Below, one piece after another: positions 9,119 to 17,535 of a stretch of DNA of 53,893 nt. The position numbers were made by a program, and so were the translations under genes. Every line of letters starts with the position of its first letter. The stretch's first letter is position 1. The notes beneath the pieces are model-generated. The model ran no database searches. It had not been told where the DNA came from and saw only the letters and a list, made by a program, of their open reading frames with translations. The DNA is from Thermoleophilia bacterium (lineage in GTDB: Bacteria > Actinomycetota > Thermoleophilia > Gaiellales > Gaiellaceae): contig JAICJI010000011.1 in assembly GCA_025928515.1 (NCBI GenBank), positions 1-53,893 of the forward strand, read 5' to 3'.

Positions 9119-10348
9119 TACGGGCTCGAGTTGCAGCTCGTCGAGGCGGCCCATGCGCGCAAGCGACGGGAAGAGCCGGCGCCACGAGCCCGCGACGCCG
9201 ATCATCACGGCTCCGCCGGCGACGACGGCCGCGACCGTTCCGATGAGCGACGCCACCGCGCCCGACTCGAAGGCGCCGAGCTCGTTCGAGGCGCTGATGA
9301 ACACCCACTCCACGGCGCCCACGCGTCCCTGAAGCTCGGGCGGCGTGACGAGGAGGACCGCCGTCGACCGGATGTTCATGCTGATCATGTCCGCGAACCC
9401 GCTGACGGCCAAGGCCGCGAGGGAGAGCGGCAAAGAGCGGGAGAAGCCGAACACGATCATCGTCGCGCCGAAGATCGCGACGACCGTGAGCAGCGTCGGG
9501 CCCGCGCGGTAGTGGAGCGGCCGCCGCGCGAGGAGCAGCCCTGCGGTGAGCGCGCCGACCGACGGTGCGGCTCGCAGCGCGCCGAGCCCGACCGGGCCGA
9601 CGTCGAGGATCGTGCGCGCGAACACCGGCGCGAGTGCGATCGAGTCTCCGAGCAGCACTGCGACCAGATCGAGCGTGATCGCGCCCAGCAGCATCCGCGT
9701 GCGCAGGATGAACCCGATGCCGGCGGAGAGGTTCTGCCAGTTCAGCTCGGTCGCCGGCGCGACGGCGACGCGCGCGGTCACGCCGAGGATCGCGGTGCAC
9801 GCGACGAGGGAGAGGACCGCGGCCGTGATGTAGACGGCCACCGGCTCGACCGTGAAGATCAAGCCGCCGATCGCCGGGCCGACCACGATCCCGGCCTGGT
9901 TGGCCACGCTGCGCAGCGCAACGGCGCCGGGCAGCAGCTCGGGCGGCACGATCTCCGGCGTAAGCGCTCGCCCAGCCGGGTTCGACACCGCCGACGCGAT
10001 GCCGGCCGCGGACGCGATGGCGAGGAACGGCCAGAGCTCGTGCGCGCCCGAGAGCGTGACCACCGCGAGCACCGCTGCGATCCCCACCTGGACTGCGAGC
10101 CCGACCGAGACGACGAGCCGGCGTTGGACACGGTCGGCGAGCTGGCCCGCCGGAAGCGCGAGGATCGGCAACGGCACGAACTCCGCGAGCCCGACGAAGC
10201 CCAGGTCGAGCGGGTTGCGGTGGATCGAGTAGACCTGCCAGCCGATCGCGACGACGAGCATCTGCAGCGCGAGCCCGTTCGCGAGCGAGGACGTCCAGAG
10301 CAGCGCGAAGTCGCGCATCTGCAGTGCAGGGGGCAGGCGGTGCCTCAC
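9116..10348 (-). CDS. MFS exporter, EntS-like
   Basis: A 410-residue major facilitator with about 12 hydrophobic segments. It is most like the MFS_3/EntS group of siderophore and drug exporters ([16 protein letters not shown] at the start, [13 protein letters not shown] in the loop 2-3 motif A position). Substrate unknown. The GTG at 10348 is supported by TAACGT 8 nt upstream; an internal ATG at 10318 is the alternative. It is divergent from the acyl-CoA carboxylase gene, with overlapping -10 boxes in the 26-nt gap. Confidence 0.85.
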   Translation of the reverse strand: MRHRLPPALQMRDFALLWTSSLANGLALQMLVVAIGWQVYSIHRNPLDLGFVGLAEFVPLPILALPAGQLADRVQRRLVVSVGLAVQVGIAAVLAVVTLSGAHELWPFLAIASAAGIASAVSNPAGRALTPEIVPPELLPGAVALRSVANQAGIVVGPAIGGLIFTVEPVAVYITAAVLSLVACTAILGVTARVAVAPATELNWQNLSAGIGFILRTRMLLGAITLDLVAVLLGDSIALAPVFARTILDVGPVGLGALRAAPSVGALTAGLLLARRPLHYRAGPTLLTVVAIFGATMIVFGFSRSLPLSLAALAVSGFADMISMNIRSTAVLLVTPPELQGRVGAVEWVFISASNELGAFESGAVASLIGTVAAVVAGGAVMIGVAGSWRRLFPSLARMGRLDELQLEPV

Positions 10349-10356
10349 GAGCGCGA

Positions 10357-10366
10357 ACGTTAGGCT
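10357..10366. promoter_or_regulatory. Overlapping divergent -10 boxes (MFS / acyl-CoA carboxylase)
   Basis: TAACGT on the minus strand (10357-10362) and TAGGCT on the plus strand (10361-10366) share two bases. Each lies 8 nt from its start codon, at 10348 and 10375. This looks like a symmetric bidirectional promoter giving two leaderless mRNAs. Confidence 0.55.
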
Positions 10367-10374
10367 CCGCGGCG

Positions 10375-11922
10375 GTGGCTGAGAGTCACGAGACGACGGC
10401 GGGCAAGCTCGAGTGGCTCCAGGAGCTACGCGGCCAGGCGCTGCACGCGGGCAGCGAGAAGGCCGTCGCGCGCCGCCGCGAGGAGGGAAGGCTCCTCGCC
10501 CGAGAGCGCGCCCTGAAGCTGTGCGATCCGGGCTCGTTCGTCGAGCTCGACCGCTACGTCCGCCATCGCGAATCGAACTTCGGGATGATGGATCGGCGCC
10601 CGTACGGCGACGCGGTCGTGACGGGCTACGGCACGGTCTTCGGCCGCAAGGTCTTCGTCTTCTCGCAGGACTTCACCGTCTTCGGCGGCTCCCTGAGCGA
10701 GGTTTTCGCCGAGAAGATCTGCAAGGTCATGGACCTGGCCGTCAAGTACGGCTGCCCCGTGATCGGCATCAACGACTCGGGCGGCGCGCGGATCCAGGAG
10801 GGCGTCGTCTCGCTCGCCGGCTACGCCGAGATCTTCTGGCGCAACGTCCAGGCCTCGGGCGTTATCCCGCAGATCTCGCTCGTGATGGGCCCGTGCGCGG
10901 GCGGTGCCGTCTACTCGCCCGCGATGACCGACTTCATCTTCATGGTCGAGGGCTCGTCGTACATGTTCATCACCGGCCCCGACGTCGTGAAGACGGTGAC
11001 GGGGGAGGAGGTGACGTTCGAGGAGCTCGGCGGCGCGACGACGCACGCGTCGAAGTCGGGCGTCGCCCAGTTCACGGCTCCCGACGAGGAGACGTGCCTC
11101 GAGGACGCGCGCTATCTCCTTTCGTTCCTGCCGCAGAACAACGCGGAGCAGCCCGCCTGGAGCGCACCGATGGATCCGGCCGACCGCGAGGACGCCGAGC
11201 TCGACACGCTCGTCCCCGACAACCCGAACAAGCCGTACGACATGCACGAGGTGATCCGGCGCGTCGTCGACGACGGCGAGTTCCTCGAGGTCAGCGAGCA
11301 CTGGGCGGAGAACATCGTCACTGGGTTCGCGCGGCTCGGCGGGCACGCCGTCGGGGTCGTGGGCAACCAGCCGCGCTCGCTTGCGGGCGTCCTCGACATC
11401 GACGCCTCGAACAAGGCGGCGCGCTTCGTCCGCACCTGCGACGCCTTCAACGTGCCGCTCGTCACCTTCGTCGACGTTCCGGGGTTCCTACCGGGAACGG
11501 AGCAGGAGTGGGGCGGGATCATCCGCCACGGCGCGAAGCTCCTCTACGCGTACTGCGAGGCGACCGTGCCGAAGCTGACGGTGATCACGCGCAAGGCCTA
11601 CGGCGGCGCGTACGACGTCATGAGCTCGAAGCACATCCGCGCCGACTTCAACTTCGCGTGGCCGACGGCCGAGGTGGCGGTGATGGGGCCGGAGGGTGCC
11701 GTCAACATCATCTACCGCGACCGGCCGGAGGAGGAGCGTCCGGAGCTGATCGCGGAGTACAAGGAGACGTTCGCCAACCCGTACAGCGCGGCCGAGCGCG
11801 GCTACGTCGACGACGTCATCGAGCCTAGGCGCACGCGGCCGGTGCTCATCGACGCGCTCGAGACTGCGCGGACGAAGGCGGAGGCGCGGCCCCGCCGCAA
11901 GCACGGGAACATCCCGCTCTAG
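10375..11922 (+). CDS. pccB: Acyl-CoA carboxylase carboxyltransferase (beta) subunit
   Basis: 515 residues of the propionyl/acetyl-CoA carboxylase beta type. It transfers the carboxyl group from carboxybiotin to the acyl-CoA. The two crotonase-like halves carry the oxyanion signatures SGGARIQEG and [11 protein letters not shown] in the N-half, and [13 protein letters not shown] then [12 protein letters not shown]-type motifs ([15 protein letters not shown]) in the C-half. Acyl specificity (acetyl versus propionyl) is not resolved. Its biotin partner is probably the AccC-BCCP fusion at 17.5 kb. The GTG start at 10375 follows the bidirectional promoter. Its stop shares the CTAG with the convergent neighbour. 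Confidence 0.93.
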   Translation: MAESHETTAGKLEWLQELRGQALHAGSEKAVARRREEGRLLARERALKLCDPGSFVELDRYVRHRESNFGMMDRRPYGDAVVTGYGTVFGRKVFVFSQDFTVFGGSLSEVFAEKICKVMDLAVKYGCPVIGINDSGGARIQEGVVSLAGYAEIFWRNVQASGVIPQISLVMGPCAGGAVYSPAMTDFIFMVEGSSYMFITGPDVVKTVTGEEVTFEELGGATTHASKSGVAQFTAPDEETCLEDARYLLSFLPQNNAEQPAWSAPMDPADREDAELDTLVPDNPNKPYDMHEVIRRVVDDGEFLEVSEHWAENIVTGFARLGGHAVGVVGNQPRSLAGVLDIDASNKAARFVRTCDAFNVPLVTFVDVPGFLPGTEQEWGGIIRHGAKLLYAYCEATVPKLTVITRKAYGGAYDVMSSKHIRADFNFAWPTAEVAVMGPEGAVNIIYRDRPEEERPELIAEYKETFANPYSAAERGYVDDVIEPRRTRPVLIDALETARTKAEARPRRKHGNIPL

Positions 11923-12542
11923 CGATAGACGAGCGCGCGGCTGACGTCGAGGAATCCAGGGACGCCCGGGCCGATGCAGGGTGGGACGCCGAGGCCCGAG
12001 CCCGAGAGCCTCAGTTGGTGGCCCAGGAGCAAATGGAAGGTGGGGAGGCCGGGCGCGCGGCGTCCGCACCAGTTCGCCCACCGCATGGAGATGAGTGCCT
12101 TTGACCCCGGCGCGAGGACATGCGCGGCCGTGCCCGACTGGACCTCGCCGGGCCTCGGAACCGGCTGCGGGACTTGCATCGGCTTGCCCTGCCACGTGAT
12201 GCGAACAACCGGACGGGCGGTCGGCAGCGCGCACGTGTCTCCGCCCGTGTTCGTGATCACTGCCCCGCCAAGAACCATCTGCGTCGCTGCTTGGCCGCCG
12301 ATGCTCATGACCAGCTGCGAGGAGCGGCAGAGGGAGACGCCGGCACGACCTCGATGCGCCGGCGGCTGTGTGAGATTGTCGACGTTGCCGCCGAGCACGA
12401 AGGCGTAGGCGCTGATGCCGACAGCCGCTGCGATCGCAACCCCCGCCGCGCCGAGTAGCCTTCTCCTGAGTTGGCGGGCGCGAGCCTCCTTGATGAGAGC
12501 CTCGAGCTCGTCGGGTGACGGCAACCGTGGTGGCTCGATCAT
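11919..12542 (-). CDS. Membrane-anchored DUF4232-like protein
   Basis: 207 residues. A short cytoplasmic N-terminus ([20 protein letters not shown]) is followed by one membrane helix ([24 protein letters not shown]). The extracellular domain has [21 protein letters not shown] and [13 protein letters not shown], resembling DUF4232, which is common and uncharacterised in actinobacteria. Cysteines in SLCRSS, DTCALP, NWCGRR and PPCIGP may pair. The ATG at 12542 has TACTAT 6 nt upstream. It is divergent from the GntR gene, which may regulate it. Confidence 0.7.
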   Translation of the reverse strand: MIEPPRLPSPDELEALIKEARARQLRRRLLGAAGVAIAAAVGISAYAFVLGGNVDNLTQPPAHRGRAGVSLCRSSQLVMSIGGQAATQMVLGGAVITNTGGDTCALPTARPVVRITWQGKPMQVPQPVPRPGEVQSGTAAHVLAPGSKALISMRWANWCGRRAPGLPTFHLLLGHQLRLSGSGLGVPPCIGPGVPGFLDVSRALVYR

Positions 12543-12548
12543 TTAGTG

Positions 12549-12555
12549 ATAGTAT
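12549..12555. promoter_or_regulatory. Overlapping divergent -10 boxes (DUF4232-like / GntR)
   Basis: TACTAT on the minus strand (12549-12554) lies 6 nt before the ATG at 12542. TAGTAT on the plus strand (12550-12555) lies 10 nt before the ATG at 12566. The two boxes are almost fully superimposed. Confidence 0.5.
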
Positions 12556-12565
12556 GAACAGCACG

Positions 12566-12913
12566 ATGCTCAAGGTCAAGATCGATCGGAAGGAGCCGAC
12601 CGAGCTCTTCGAGCAGGTCGCGGCCGAGATCCGGCGCGCGATCGCGGACGGTGAGGCGAAGCCGGGCGAGCGTCTGCCGCCGGCGCGCGACCTCGCGGCC
12701 GTCCTCGACGTGAACACGAACACCGTGCTCCGCTCGCTGCGCCTCCTGCGCGACGAGGGTCTGCTCGAGTTCCGTCGCGGTCGTGGAGTCACCGTCGCCG
12801 GGACGCCGGAGAAGAGCGCTGTGATCGCGCGCACCCGCGAGCTCGTGACCTTTGCGCGCCAGCAGGGCTACCGCCGTGACGAGCTGATCCAGCTCATCGA
12901 AGAGATCGCGTAG
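12566..12913 (+). CDS. Short GntR-family regulator (YtrA type)
   Basis: 115 residues with a winged helix: LFEQVAAEIRRAIADGEAKPGERLPP, shown here only as the family signature, then ARDLAAVLDVNTNTVLRSL as recognition helix and LLEFRRGRGV as wing. The C-terminus is only a short dimerisation helix, as in the YtrA subgroup that usually controls adjacent ABC or membrane-protein genes. The ATG at 12566 is preferred over 12554, which lies inside the -10 box. Its divergent neighbour is the likeliest target. Confidence 0.85.
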   Translation: MLKVKIDRKEPTELFEQVAAEIRRAIADGEAKPGERLPPARDLAAVLDVNTNTVLRSLRLLRDEGLLEFRRGRGVTVAGTPEKSAVIARTRELVTFARQQGYRRDELIQLIEEIA

Positions 12914-12916
12914 CGA

Positions 12917-13276
12917 CTAGCGCAGGTGCGGTTCCCAGGCGGCTTCGACGACGTAGCCGTCAGGGTCCTGGAACTTCACGCTGACGTACTCCGGCTCGTC
13001 CCACTCTTCGAGGACGGGGACGCCGTCCGCACGGAGTCTGCTCCGAAACTCCTGAACCGCTTTCGCGCTCGGGAGATGGATCCCGAAGTGGAGGAACGAC
13101 GGGAACGTGATCGGCTCCTCGGTCGGTCCGAGCGCGAGCGAGAATCCGTCGGAGTTGTAGAGCATCAACACGCCGCCGTCGTACTCCCGCGCCGGCTCCG
13201 CGTCGAAGCCGGCATACGTCTCGTAGAACCGGCGAGAGCGCTCTCGGTCCGAAACCGCGAGCGCCAGGTGCTTCAC
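12917..13276 (-). CDS. VOC-superfamily (glyoxalase-like) protein
   Basis: 119 residues of the vicinal-oxygen-chelate fold, with one betaalphabetabetabeta unit at VKHLALAVSDRERSRRFY and another ending in KFQDPDGYVVEAAW. Conserved metal-ligand positions (His in VKHLAL and in LHFGIH, Glu in VVEAAW) look present. The reaction is unknown; relatives include lyases, dioxygenases and resistance proteins. The GTG start overlaps the TGA of the GGDEF/HD-GYP gene, so the two are translationally coupled. Confidence 0.8.
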   Translation of the reverse strand: MKHLALAVSDRERSRRFYETYAGFDAEPAREYDGGVLMLYNSDGFSLALGPTEEPITFPSFLHFGIHLPSAKAVQEFRSRLRADGVPVLEEWDEPEYVSVKFQDPDGYVVEAAWEPHLR

Positions 13277-15108
13277 GACGCGAGGGCGGCGTCGGGCTCG
13301 GGCGCGACGCCCAGCTCCTGGGCGAGCGCGCTGACCACTGTGGGATCGAACTGCGTCCCCGCGCACCGCTCGAGCTCGGCGAGCGCGTCGCCCTGCGGCA
13401 TCGCCTGCCGGTAGGCGCGATCCGACGTCATCGCGTCGTAGGCGTCGGCGACGAAGATGATCCGCGCGCCGAGCGGGATCTGGTCGCCCGCGAGGCGGTT
13501 CGGATACCCGGCCCCGTCCCACCGCTCGTGGTGGTGGAGAACCCACTCGGCCACCGGCTGGACACCGAGGCTCTCGAGCATCCGGAAGCCGATCTGCGGA
13601 TGGCGCTCGAGCATGAGCCGCTCGGCCTCGCTCAGCGAGCTCGGCTTGCGCAAGACCTCCTCGGGGATCGCGAGCTTGCCGAGGTCGTGGAGATTCCCGG
13701 CGAGCCGGGTCAGCTCGATCGCAGGCTCGTCGGCGCCCAGGCGGCGGGCGATCCGTGCGGAGTAGTCCCCGACGCGCTGCGAGTGGCTGCCGGTGTAGGC
13801 ATCGCGCTCGTCGACGGCCTTCGCGAGGCTCTCCGCGGCCCGGTACTGCACGGCGCGATCCGGGGTGTCCGCGAGCTGCCCGAGGTTCGCACGGAGGATC
13901 GACTCGGCGGCATAGGCGCGGACGCGGTTCTTGCCGTCCTTCTTCGCCCAGTACAACGCGCTGTCGGCGAGCCGGATCAGCTCGTCGCGGCTCGAGCCTT
14001 GCATCGGATAGGTCGCGACCCCGGCGCTCACCGTCACCGGGCCGACGCCTTCGACGTCGAGCGCAGCGACCCGCTCCACGATCGAGCGCGCCACCGCCGT
14101 GGCCTGCCGCTCTTCCTGTCGCGGCAGGAGCACAGCGAACTCGTCGCCGCCCAGCCGGAACGCCTCCCCGCCTGCGCGCAGGCGGGACGCGACCTGGCCG
14201 AGCACGAGGTCGCCGACCGGGTGCCCGAACCGGTCGTTGACGCTCTTGAGGTCGTCGAAGTCGACGAGACACAGCGCGACCGACGTCCCCTTCAGCTCCG
14301 CGTCGACGAGCTCCCGCTGGAGCCGCTCGTGGAAGCTGCGGTGGTTGCCGAGCCCGGTCAGCGGATCGGTCAACGCCAGGCGCATCGCGCGGATCGCCTT
14401 GAACGTCGACCGCTGGTAGAGCGCGATCGCCAGCAGCGGGCCGACGAGCGCGATCGACAGCGCGGGCTCGCGCTGCCAGAGGACGATGAGCGTCAGGGCT
14501 GCCGAGGCCATGAACGCGAACGGTGCCGTCGTCTGCGTGATGTTCTCCCGCGCGATCGTGAAGAACGAACGGCCGGAGTCGGCCGAGAGGACGGCGCTGA
14601 TCAGGATGAGGTTGACGACCCAGTAGTAGATGAACCCGCAGAGCACCACTCGCGCCACGAGCAGCCCGACGGAGCTTCCGTGGAGGTGCTCGACGGTGAG
14701 CCCGGCAGCGAGCGCCGAGAGCGCGAACATCGAGCCGTTGTAGGCGACCCTCAGCAGCGGGCGGCGCTGGAGCAGATGCGTGAAGGTCGGGCCGCCGGCG
14801 GCGACGAGCACACCGGCCGGCCAGCCGAGCAGGATGATCGCCGAGACGGAGAAGACGAACCCGAGCGTGACGCCGCCGGCGCCCATTCCTTCCACCGGCA
14901 CGGGAAAGCGCTCGGCGAGGGCCATGCTCGCGAGGAGGCCGAAGAGCGCGGCGACGTCGGAGGCCGAGCGCGGCGCGTCGGCATAGCGGAACAGCGCGAA
15001 TCCGACGGCGACGGCGCCCGCGACGATCACAGGCGCCACCACCGCCAAAACCTTGGCCGGAGTTCCAGCGGAGGCCGTCGGTCCGACAGCCTGCTGGTCA
15101 ACCGCCAT
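13273..15108 (-). CDS. Membrane GGDEF + HD-GYP c-di-GMP enzyme
   Basis: 611 residues. Residues ~20-235 hold about six to eight membrane helices forming a MASE-like sensor. The GGDEF domain (from LTDPLTGLGNH at ~247; GGDEF intact at 320-324) predicts diguanylate cyclase activity. The HD-GYP domain (HD at 474-475 in NLHDLGKLAIP, GYP at 534-536 in WDGAGYPNRL) predicts c-di-GMP phosphodiesterase activity. Both catalytic motifs are intact, so net direction cannot be told. The ATG is preceded by GGGGAGGA. A 37-residue membrane peptide lies just upstream and may share the transcript. Confidence 0.93.
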   Translation of the reverse strand: MAVDQQAVGPTASAGTPAKVLAVVAPVIVAGAVAVGFALFRYADAPRSASDVAALFGLLASMALAERFPVPVEGMGAGGVTLGFVFSVSAIILLGWPAGVLVAAGGPTFTHLLQRRPLLRVAYNGSMFALSALAAGLTVEHLHGSSVGLLVARVVLCGFIYYWVVNLILISAVLSADSGRSFFTIARENITQTTAPFAFMASAALTLIVLWQREPALSIALVGPLLAIALYQRSTFKAIRAMRLALTDPLTGLGNHRSFHERLQRELVDAELKGTSVALCLVDFDDLKSVNDRFGHPVGDLVLGQVASRLRAGGEAFRLGGDEFAVLLPRQEERQATAVARSIVERVAALDVEGVGPVTVSAGVATYPMQGSSRDELIRLADSALYWAKKDGKNRVRAYAAESILRANLGQLADTPDRAVQYRAAESLAKAVDERDAYTGSHSQRVGDYSARIARRLGADEPAIELTRLAGNLHDLGKLAIPEEVLRKPSSLSEAERLMLERHPQIGFRMLESLGVQPVAEWVLHHHERWDGAGYPNRLAGDQIPLGARIIFVADAYDAMTSDRAYRQAMPQGDALAELERCAGTQFDPTVVSALAQELGVAPEPDAALAS

Positions 15109-15141
15109 CGATTCCTCCCCTACGAGGTATCGAGCCGGTGC

Positions 15142-15255
15142 TTACCAGCCGTAGTTGAGCAGGCAGAGCAGATTGCCGAGGAGACTCCCGGACGCGGCGG
15201 CGATGACGCCGGCAAAGGCCAGGAGAATCACGAGGCGAAACTTCCACTCAAGCAT
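15142..15255 (-). CDS. 37-residue membrane peptide upstream of the c-di-GMP enzyme
   Basis: A complete small reading frame. It starts MLEWKFRLV, continues with a hydrophobic helix (ILLAFAGVIAAASGSLLG) and ends LLCLLNYGW. A textbook GGAGG lies 4 nt before the ATG, which strongly supports translation. The stop is 33 nt before the GGDEF/HD-GYP start on the same strand. It is too short for usual gene finders. Function unknown; one membrane segment with a cysteine and a conserved-looking C-terminal NYGW. A helper of the membrane enzyme is one guess. Confidence 0.7.
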   Translation of the reverse strand: MLEWKFRLVILLAFAGVIAAASGSLLGNLLCLLNYGW

Positions 15256-15392
15256 TGTGCCTCCAGGGGACGCGGATCGAAGGACGCCAGACCGAAAAAT
15301 TGTGCGTGCAGCCGGGCGAACCGGGAATCACCCGATGGAGGTAGCGGGCTCACCAAAAGGGGTAAATGTGCCCGCTCGTGGGCTCTTTTTGG

Positions 15393-16586
15393 CTATTCCA
15401 GCCCTGCCTCGTGCAACGGCCGGCGGCCCCAAGCGAACCGCTTCTTGTACCAACCGCTGAGCTGAGCGAGGGCAACGCCCTCGTCGGAGGACTGGATGAA
15501 CCAGCCGTTCCCGACGTAAATCCCCGTGTGGAAGACCTGCGAGCCGTTCGAGTGCGCGCCCTTCGTGCCGAAGAAGATCACGTCGGCCGGCTGCAGCTTC
15601 TTGAAGGCGATCCGCTTCGACTTCGGGACTTCGACGCTCATCGTGTACGTCGTCCGCCCCTCGATCGTCGAGGCGAGGGTGCCCTCGTCCACATAGCTCT
15701 GGAGCTTGTAGACGCGCCAGACGAAGCCCGAGCAGTCGTAGCCGCCACGGGCGGTGACGCCGAAATCGACCTCGGTGTTGTCGTTCATGCCGCCCCACAC
15801 GTACGGCATCCCGATCTTCGAGAAGGCGACGCCGAGGACCTCGCGCTGCCAGTCGCTGAGCGTCGGGAGCGCGAACGTCGCGGCCAGGCTCTTCACCTGA
15901 GCGATCTGCCAGCTGTCGTCGAGCAAGCCGAGATTGAGAATCTGCGCGGCCGAGTACGCGGCTTCGGCGCGGGTGGCGGGGTCCTGCGGCCGCAACTCGA
16001 GGAAGTCCTGCGCCGCGGGGTGGTTGAGGCGCAGCCCGAGCAGCCGGGCAACGACCTCGAAGCCGAAGCGGCCGGGCACCGTGAAACCCGCCGCGCGAGC
16101 ACCCTCGGCGAACTGCTTCGCGGCCTTTCCGAGTCCGATCGCCTGGACGAGGCTGCGGTCGAGCTGGGCCATCGTCTCCGGACCGGTCGGGTTCGTGACG
16201 GTCGTCGTGGTCGTCGTCGTCGTGGTCGTCGTCGTGGTCGTCGTGCCAGTCGTCGTCGAGCCGGTCGTGGTCGTCGTCGTGCTGCCTGTGTTCGGATCCG
16301 ACCCGCCCGGGGGAACCGGCGAGCCGAGCTGCTGCTGCAGGCCGACCGCGAGATCGGAGAGCGTCTGCCGCGTGAGGGCCGCGTTGGGCCGGAACTTGCG
16401 CACGCTCTTCGCGCCCATCAGCTTGTGCGAGACGACGGTAGCGATCTGGGGAGCCGCCCAGTTCGGGACCTTGCCGGCAGATCCCGCAGCCGCAGCGGTG
16501 GAGATCACAGCGACAGCGCAAGCAGCCGCAAGCATGGCGAGACGCTGACCCACGTTCCGTCCATCGGCCGAGATTCCGCGGGTCAT
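15393..16586 (-). CDS. Secreted NlpC/P60 peptidoglycan hydrolase
   Basis: 397 residues. A signal peptide (LAMLAAACAVAVISTAAAA) is followed by an SLH-like helical unit (VPNWAAPQIATVV), a long Thr-rich linker (~103-130), and a second SLH-like stretch. The C-terminal NlpC/P60 domain carries the catalytic Cys in GGYDCSGFVWR and His in FHTGIYVGNG. It should cleave cell-wall stem peptides outside the membrane, with the SLH-like parts perhaps targeting it to the wall. The ATG has GAGGG upstream. The gene is divergent from a small plus-strand gene with only 12 nt between them. Confidence 0.88.
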   Translation of the reverse strand: MTRGISADGRNVGQRLAMLAAACAVAVISTAAAAGSAGKVPNWAAPQIATVVSHKLMGAKSVRKFRPNAALTRQTLSDLAVGLQQQLGSPVPPGGSDPNTGSTTTTTTGSTTTGTTTTTTTTTTTTTTTVTNPTGPETMAQLDRSLVQAIGLGKAAKQFAEGARAAGFTVPGRFGFEVVARLLGLRLNHPAAQDFLELRPQDPATRAEAAYSAAQILNLGLLDDSWQIAQVKSLAATFALPTLSDWQREVLGVAFSKIGMPYVWGGMNDNTEVDFGVTARGGYDCSGFVWRVYKLQSYVDEGTLASTIEGRTTYTMSVEVPKSKRIAFKKLQPADVIFFGTKGAHSNGSQVFHTGIYVGNGWFIQSSDEGVALAQLSGWYKKRFAWGRRPLHEAGLE

Positions 16587-16592
16587 TACCCT
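16587..16592 (+). promoter_or_regulatory. -10 box TACCCT, leaderless small gene
   Basis: The box lies 6 nt before the GTG at 16599 and decides that start over GTG 16602. Confidence 0.45.
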
Positions 16593-16598
16593 CTTTGG

Positions 16599-16745
16599 GT
16601 GGTGTTGCCTCAGATCACGCCGGAGCCGGACGAGGCCGAGCGGAACGCGATCCTCGCGGCGCTGGCCGCCGACGAGGCCGAACGGCCCGCCGTCGCGGAA
16701 TGGAGCGCGGCGCTCCTACCCGACCGCGAAGACGAAGAGCCGTAA
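16599..16745 (+). CDS. 48-residue acidic protein, possible acyl-CoA carboxylase epsilon-like
   Basis: The protein begins VVLPQITPEPDEAERN, then AILAALAADEAERPAVAEWS, and ends LLPDREDEEP. The P-x-P-x-E-E-x-x-A-I/L-x-A-x-L pattern followed by a Trp resembles the small epsilon subunits that stabilise actinobacterial acyl-CoA carboxylases. The accC-BCCP gene is 0.8 kb away and the beta gene 5 kb away. The resemblance is short and could be chance. A -10 box 6 nt before the GTG supports expression. Confidence 0.5.
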   Translation: MVLPQITPEPDEAERNAILAALAADEAERPAVAEWSAALLPDREDEEP

Positions 16746-16775
16746 CCGGAGAGACCCGCCGGCCGTTCCCACGAC

Positions 16776-16955
16776 ATGTGGGAGGAGTGCATCCGCTGCG
16801 GCGAGGCTCCGGCCGTCGACGATCAGGGCTACTGCGGCCATTGCCACTGGGCCGTCCGGGCCGAGGTCGAGGAGGGGTTCTACGCCCTTCGCGAATACCT
16901 GCGCGCGTGGGCTCGCTTCGACGAATGGTGCGAAGCGCACGGCGCAGCGGCCTGA
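16776..16955 (+). CDS. 59-residue zinc-ribbon protein
   Basis: Small frame starting MWEECIRCGEAP. Two CxxC pairs (Cys5/Cys8 and Cys20/Cys23, in CIRC and CGHC) form a probable zinc ribbon. An aromatic, charged helix follows (VEEGFYALREYLRAWARFDEW). It lies 30 nt after the 48-residue gene on the same strand, probably co-transcribed. No clear ribosome-binding site. Function unknown; could bind nucleic acid or a protein partner. Confidence 0.65.
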   Translation: MWEECIRCGEAPAVDDQGYCGHCHWAVRAEVEEGFYALREYLRAWARFDEWCEAHGAAA

Positions 16956-16964
16956 CCGGGCGAG

Positions 16965-17510
16965 CTAGTCGGGCTGGGCCGCGCGGTTGAGCAGCCGCGG
17001 CGCACTGCGGGCGTAGTCGAGCCCCGAGAGCCACGTGAGGACGACGGCTACGAGCAGCGTCCACCACGCGGCGCGATCCGTCCAGGCGCCCGCCGCCGCG
17101 AACCCCGCGACAGCAGCGGCCACCGCCTGGGCCCACGTCTTCAGCTTCCCCAGGTCGCGGGCCGCGAGGACGACGCCGCGCTCGATCGCCGCCTGGCGCA
17201 GGCCCGTGATCAGCACCTCGCGCACGACGATCGCCGCGACCATCCACGCCGGAATGACGCCTTGCTCAATCAGCATCACCAGCGCGGCGAGCACGAGGAC
17301 CTTGTCGGCGATCGGGTCGAGCAGCGAGCCGACCGACGATGAACGGCCGGCCCTGCGCGCGAGCCTTCCGTCGAGCCAGTCGGTCGTCATCGCGACGCAG
17401 AAAACGGCGGTTGCCCAGTAGTCGTGGCCCGAGAAGCTCCACGCGTAGAGCACGACGACGATGGGGACGGATGCCGCGCGCGCGACGGTGAGCTGGTCGG
17501 CCGCGCTCAT
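16965..17510 (-). CDS. pgsA: CDP-alcohol phosphatidyltransferase (PgsA-like)
   Basis: 181 residues with about five membrane helices. The CDP-alcohol phosphotransferase signature is complete: DWLDGRLARR followed by GSLLDPIADK. It probably makes phosphatidylglycerol-phosphate from CDP-diacylglycerol and glycerol-3-phosphate; a related head-group specificity cannot be excluded. The ATG at 17510 (SAADQLTVARA) is chosen over a longer frame because the family starts there. A TATTCT box lies 9 nt upstream. Divergent from accC. Confidence 0.85.
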   Translation of the reverse strand: MSAADQLTVARAASVPIVVVLYAWSFSGHDYWATAVFCVAMTTDWLDGRLARRAGRSSSVGSLLDPIADKVLVLAALVMLIEQGVIPAWMVAAIVVREVLITGLRQAAIERGVVLAARDLGKLKTWAQAVAAAVAGFAAAGAWTDRAAWWTLLVAVVLTWLSGLDYARSAPRLLNRAAQPD

Positions 17511-17535
17511 TGCACGTGGAGAATACGGGCCGGAG

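Noticed and set aside
15256-15392. c-di-GMP riboswitch near the GGDEF/HD-GYP gene
   Set aside because: The GGGACGCAAAGC-type core and the tetraloop-receptor pattern are not found on either strand.
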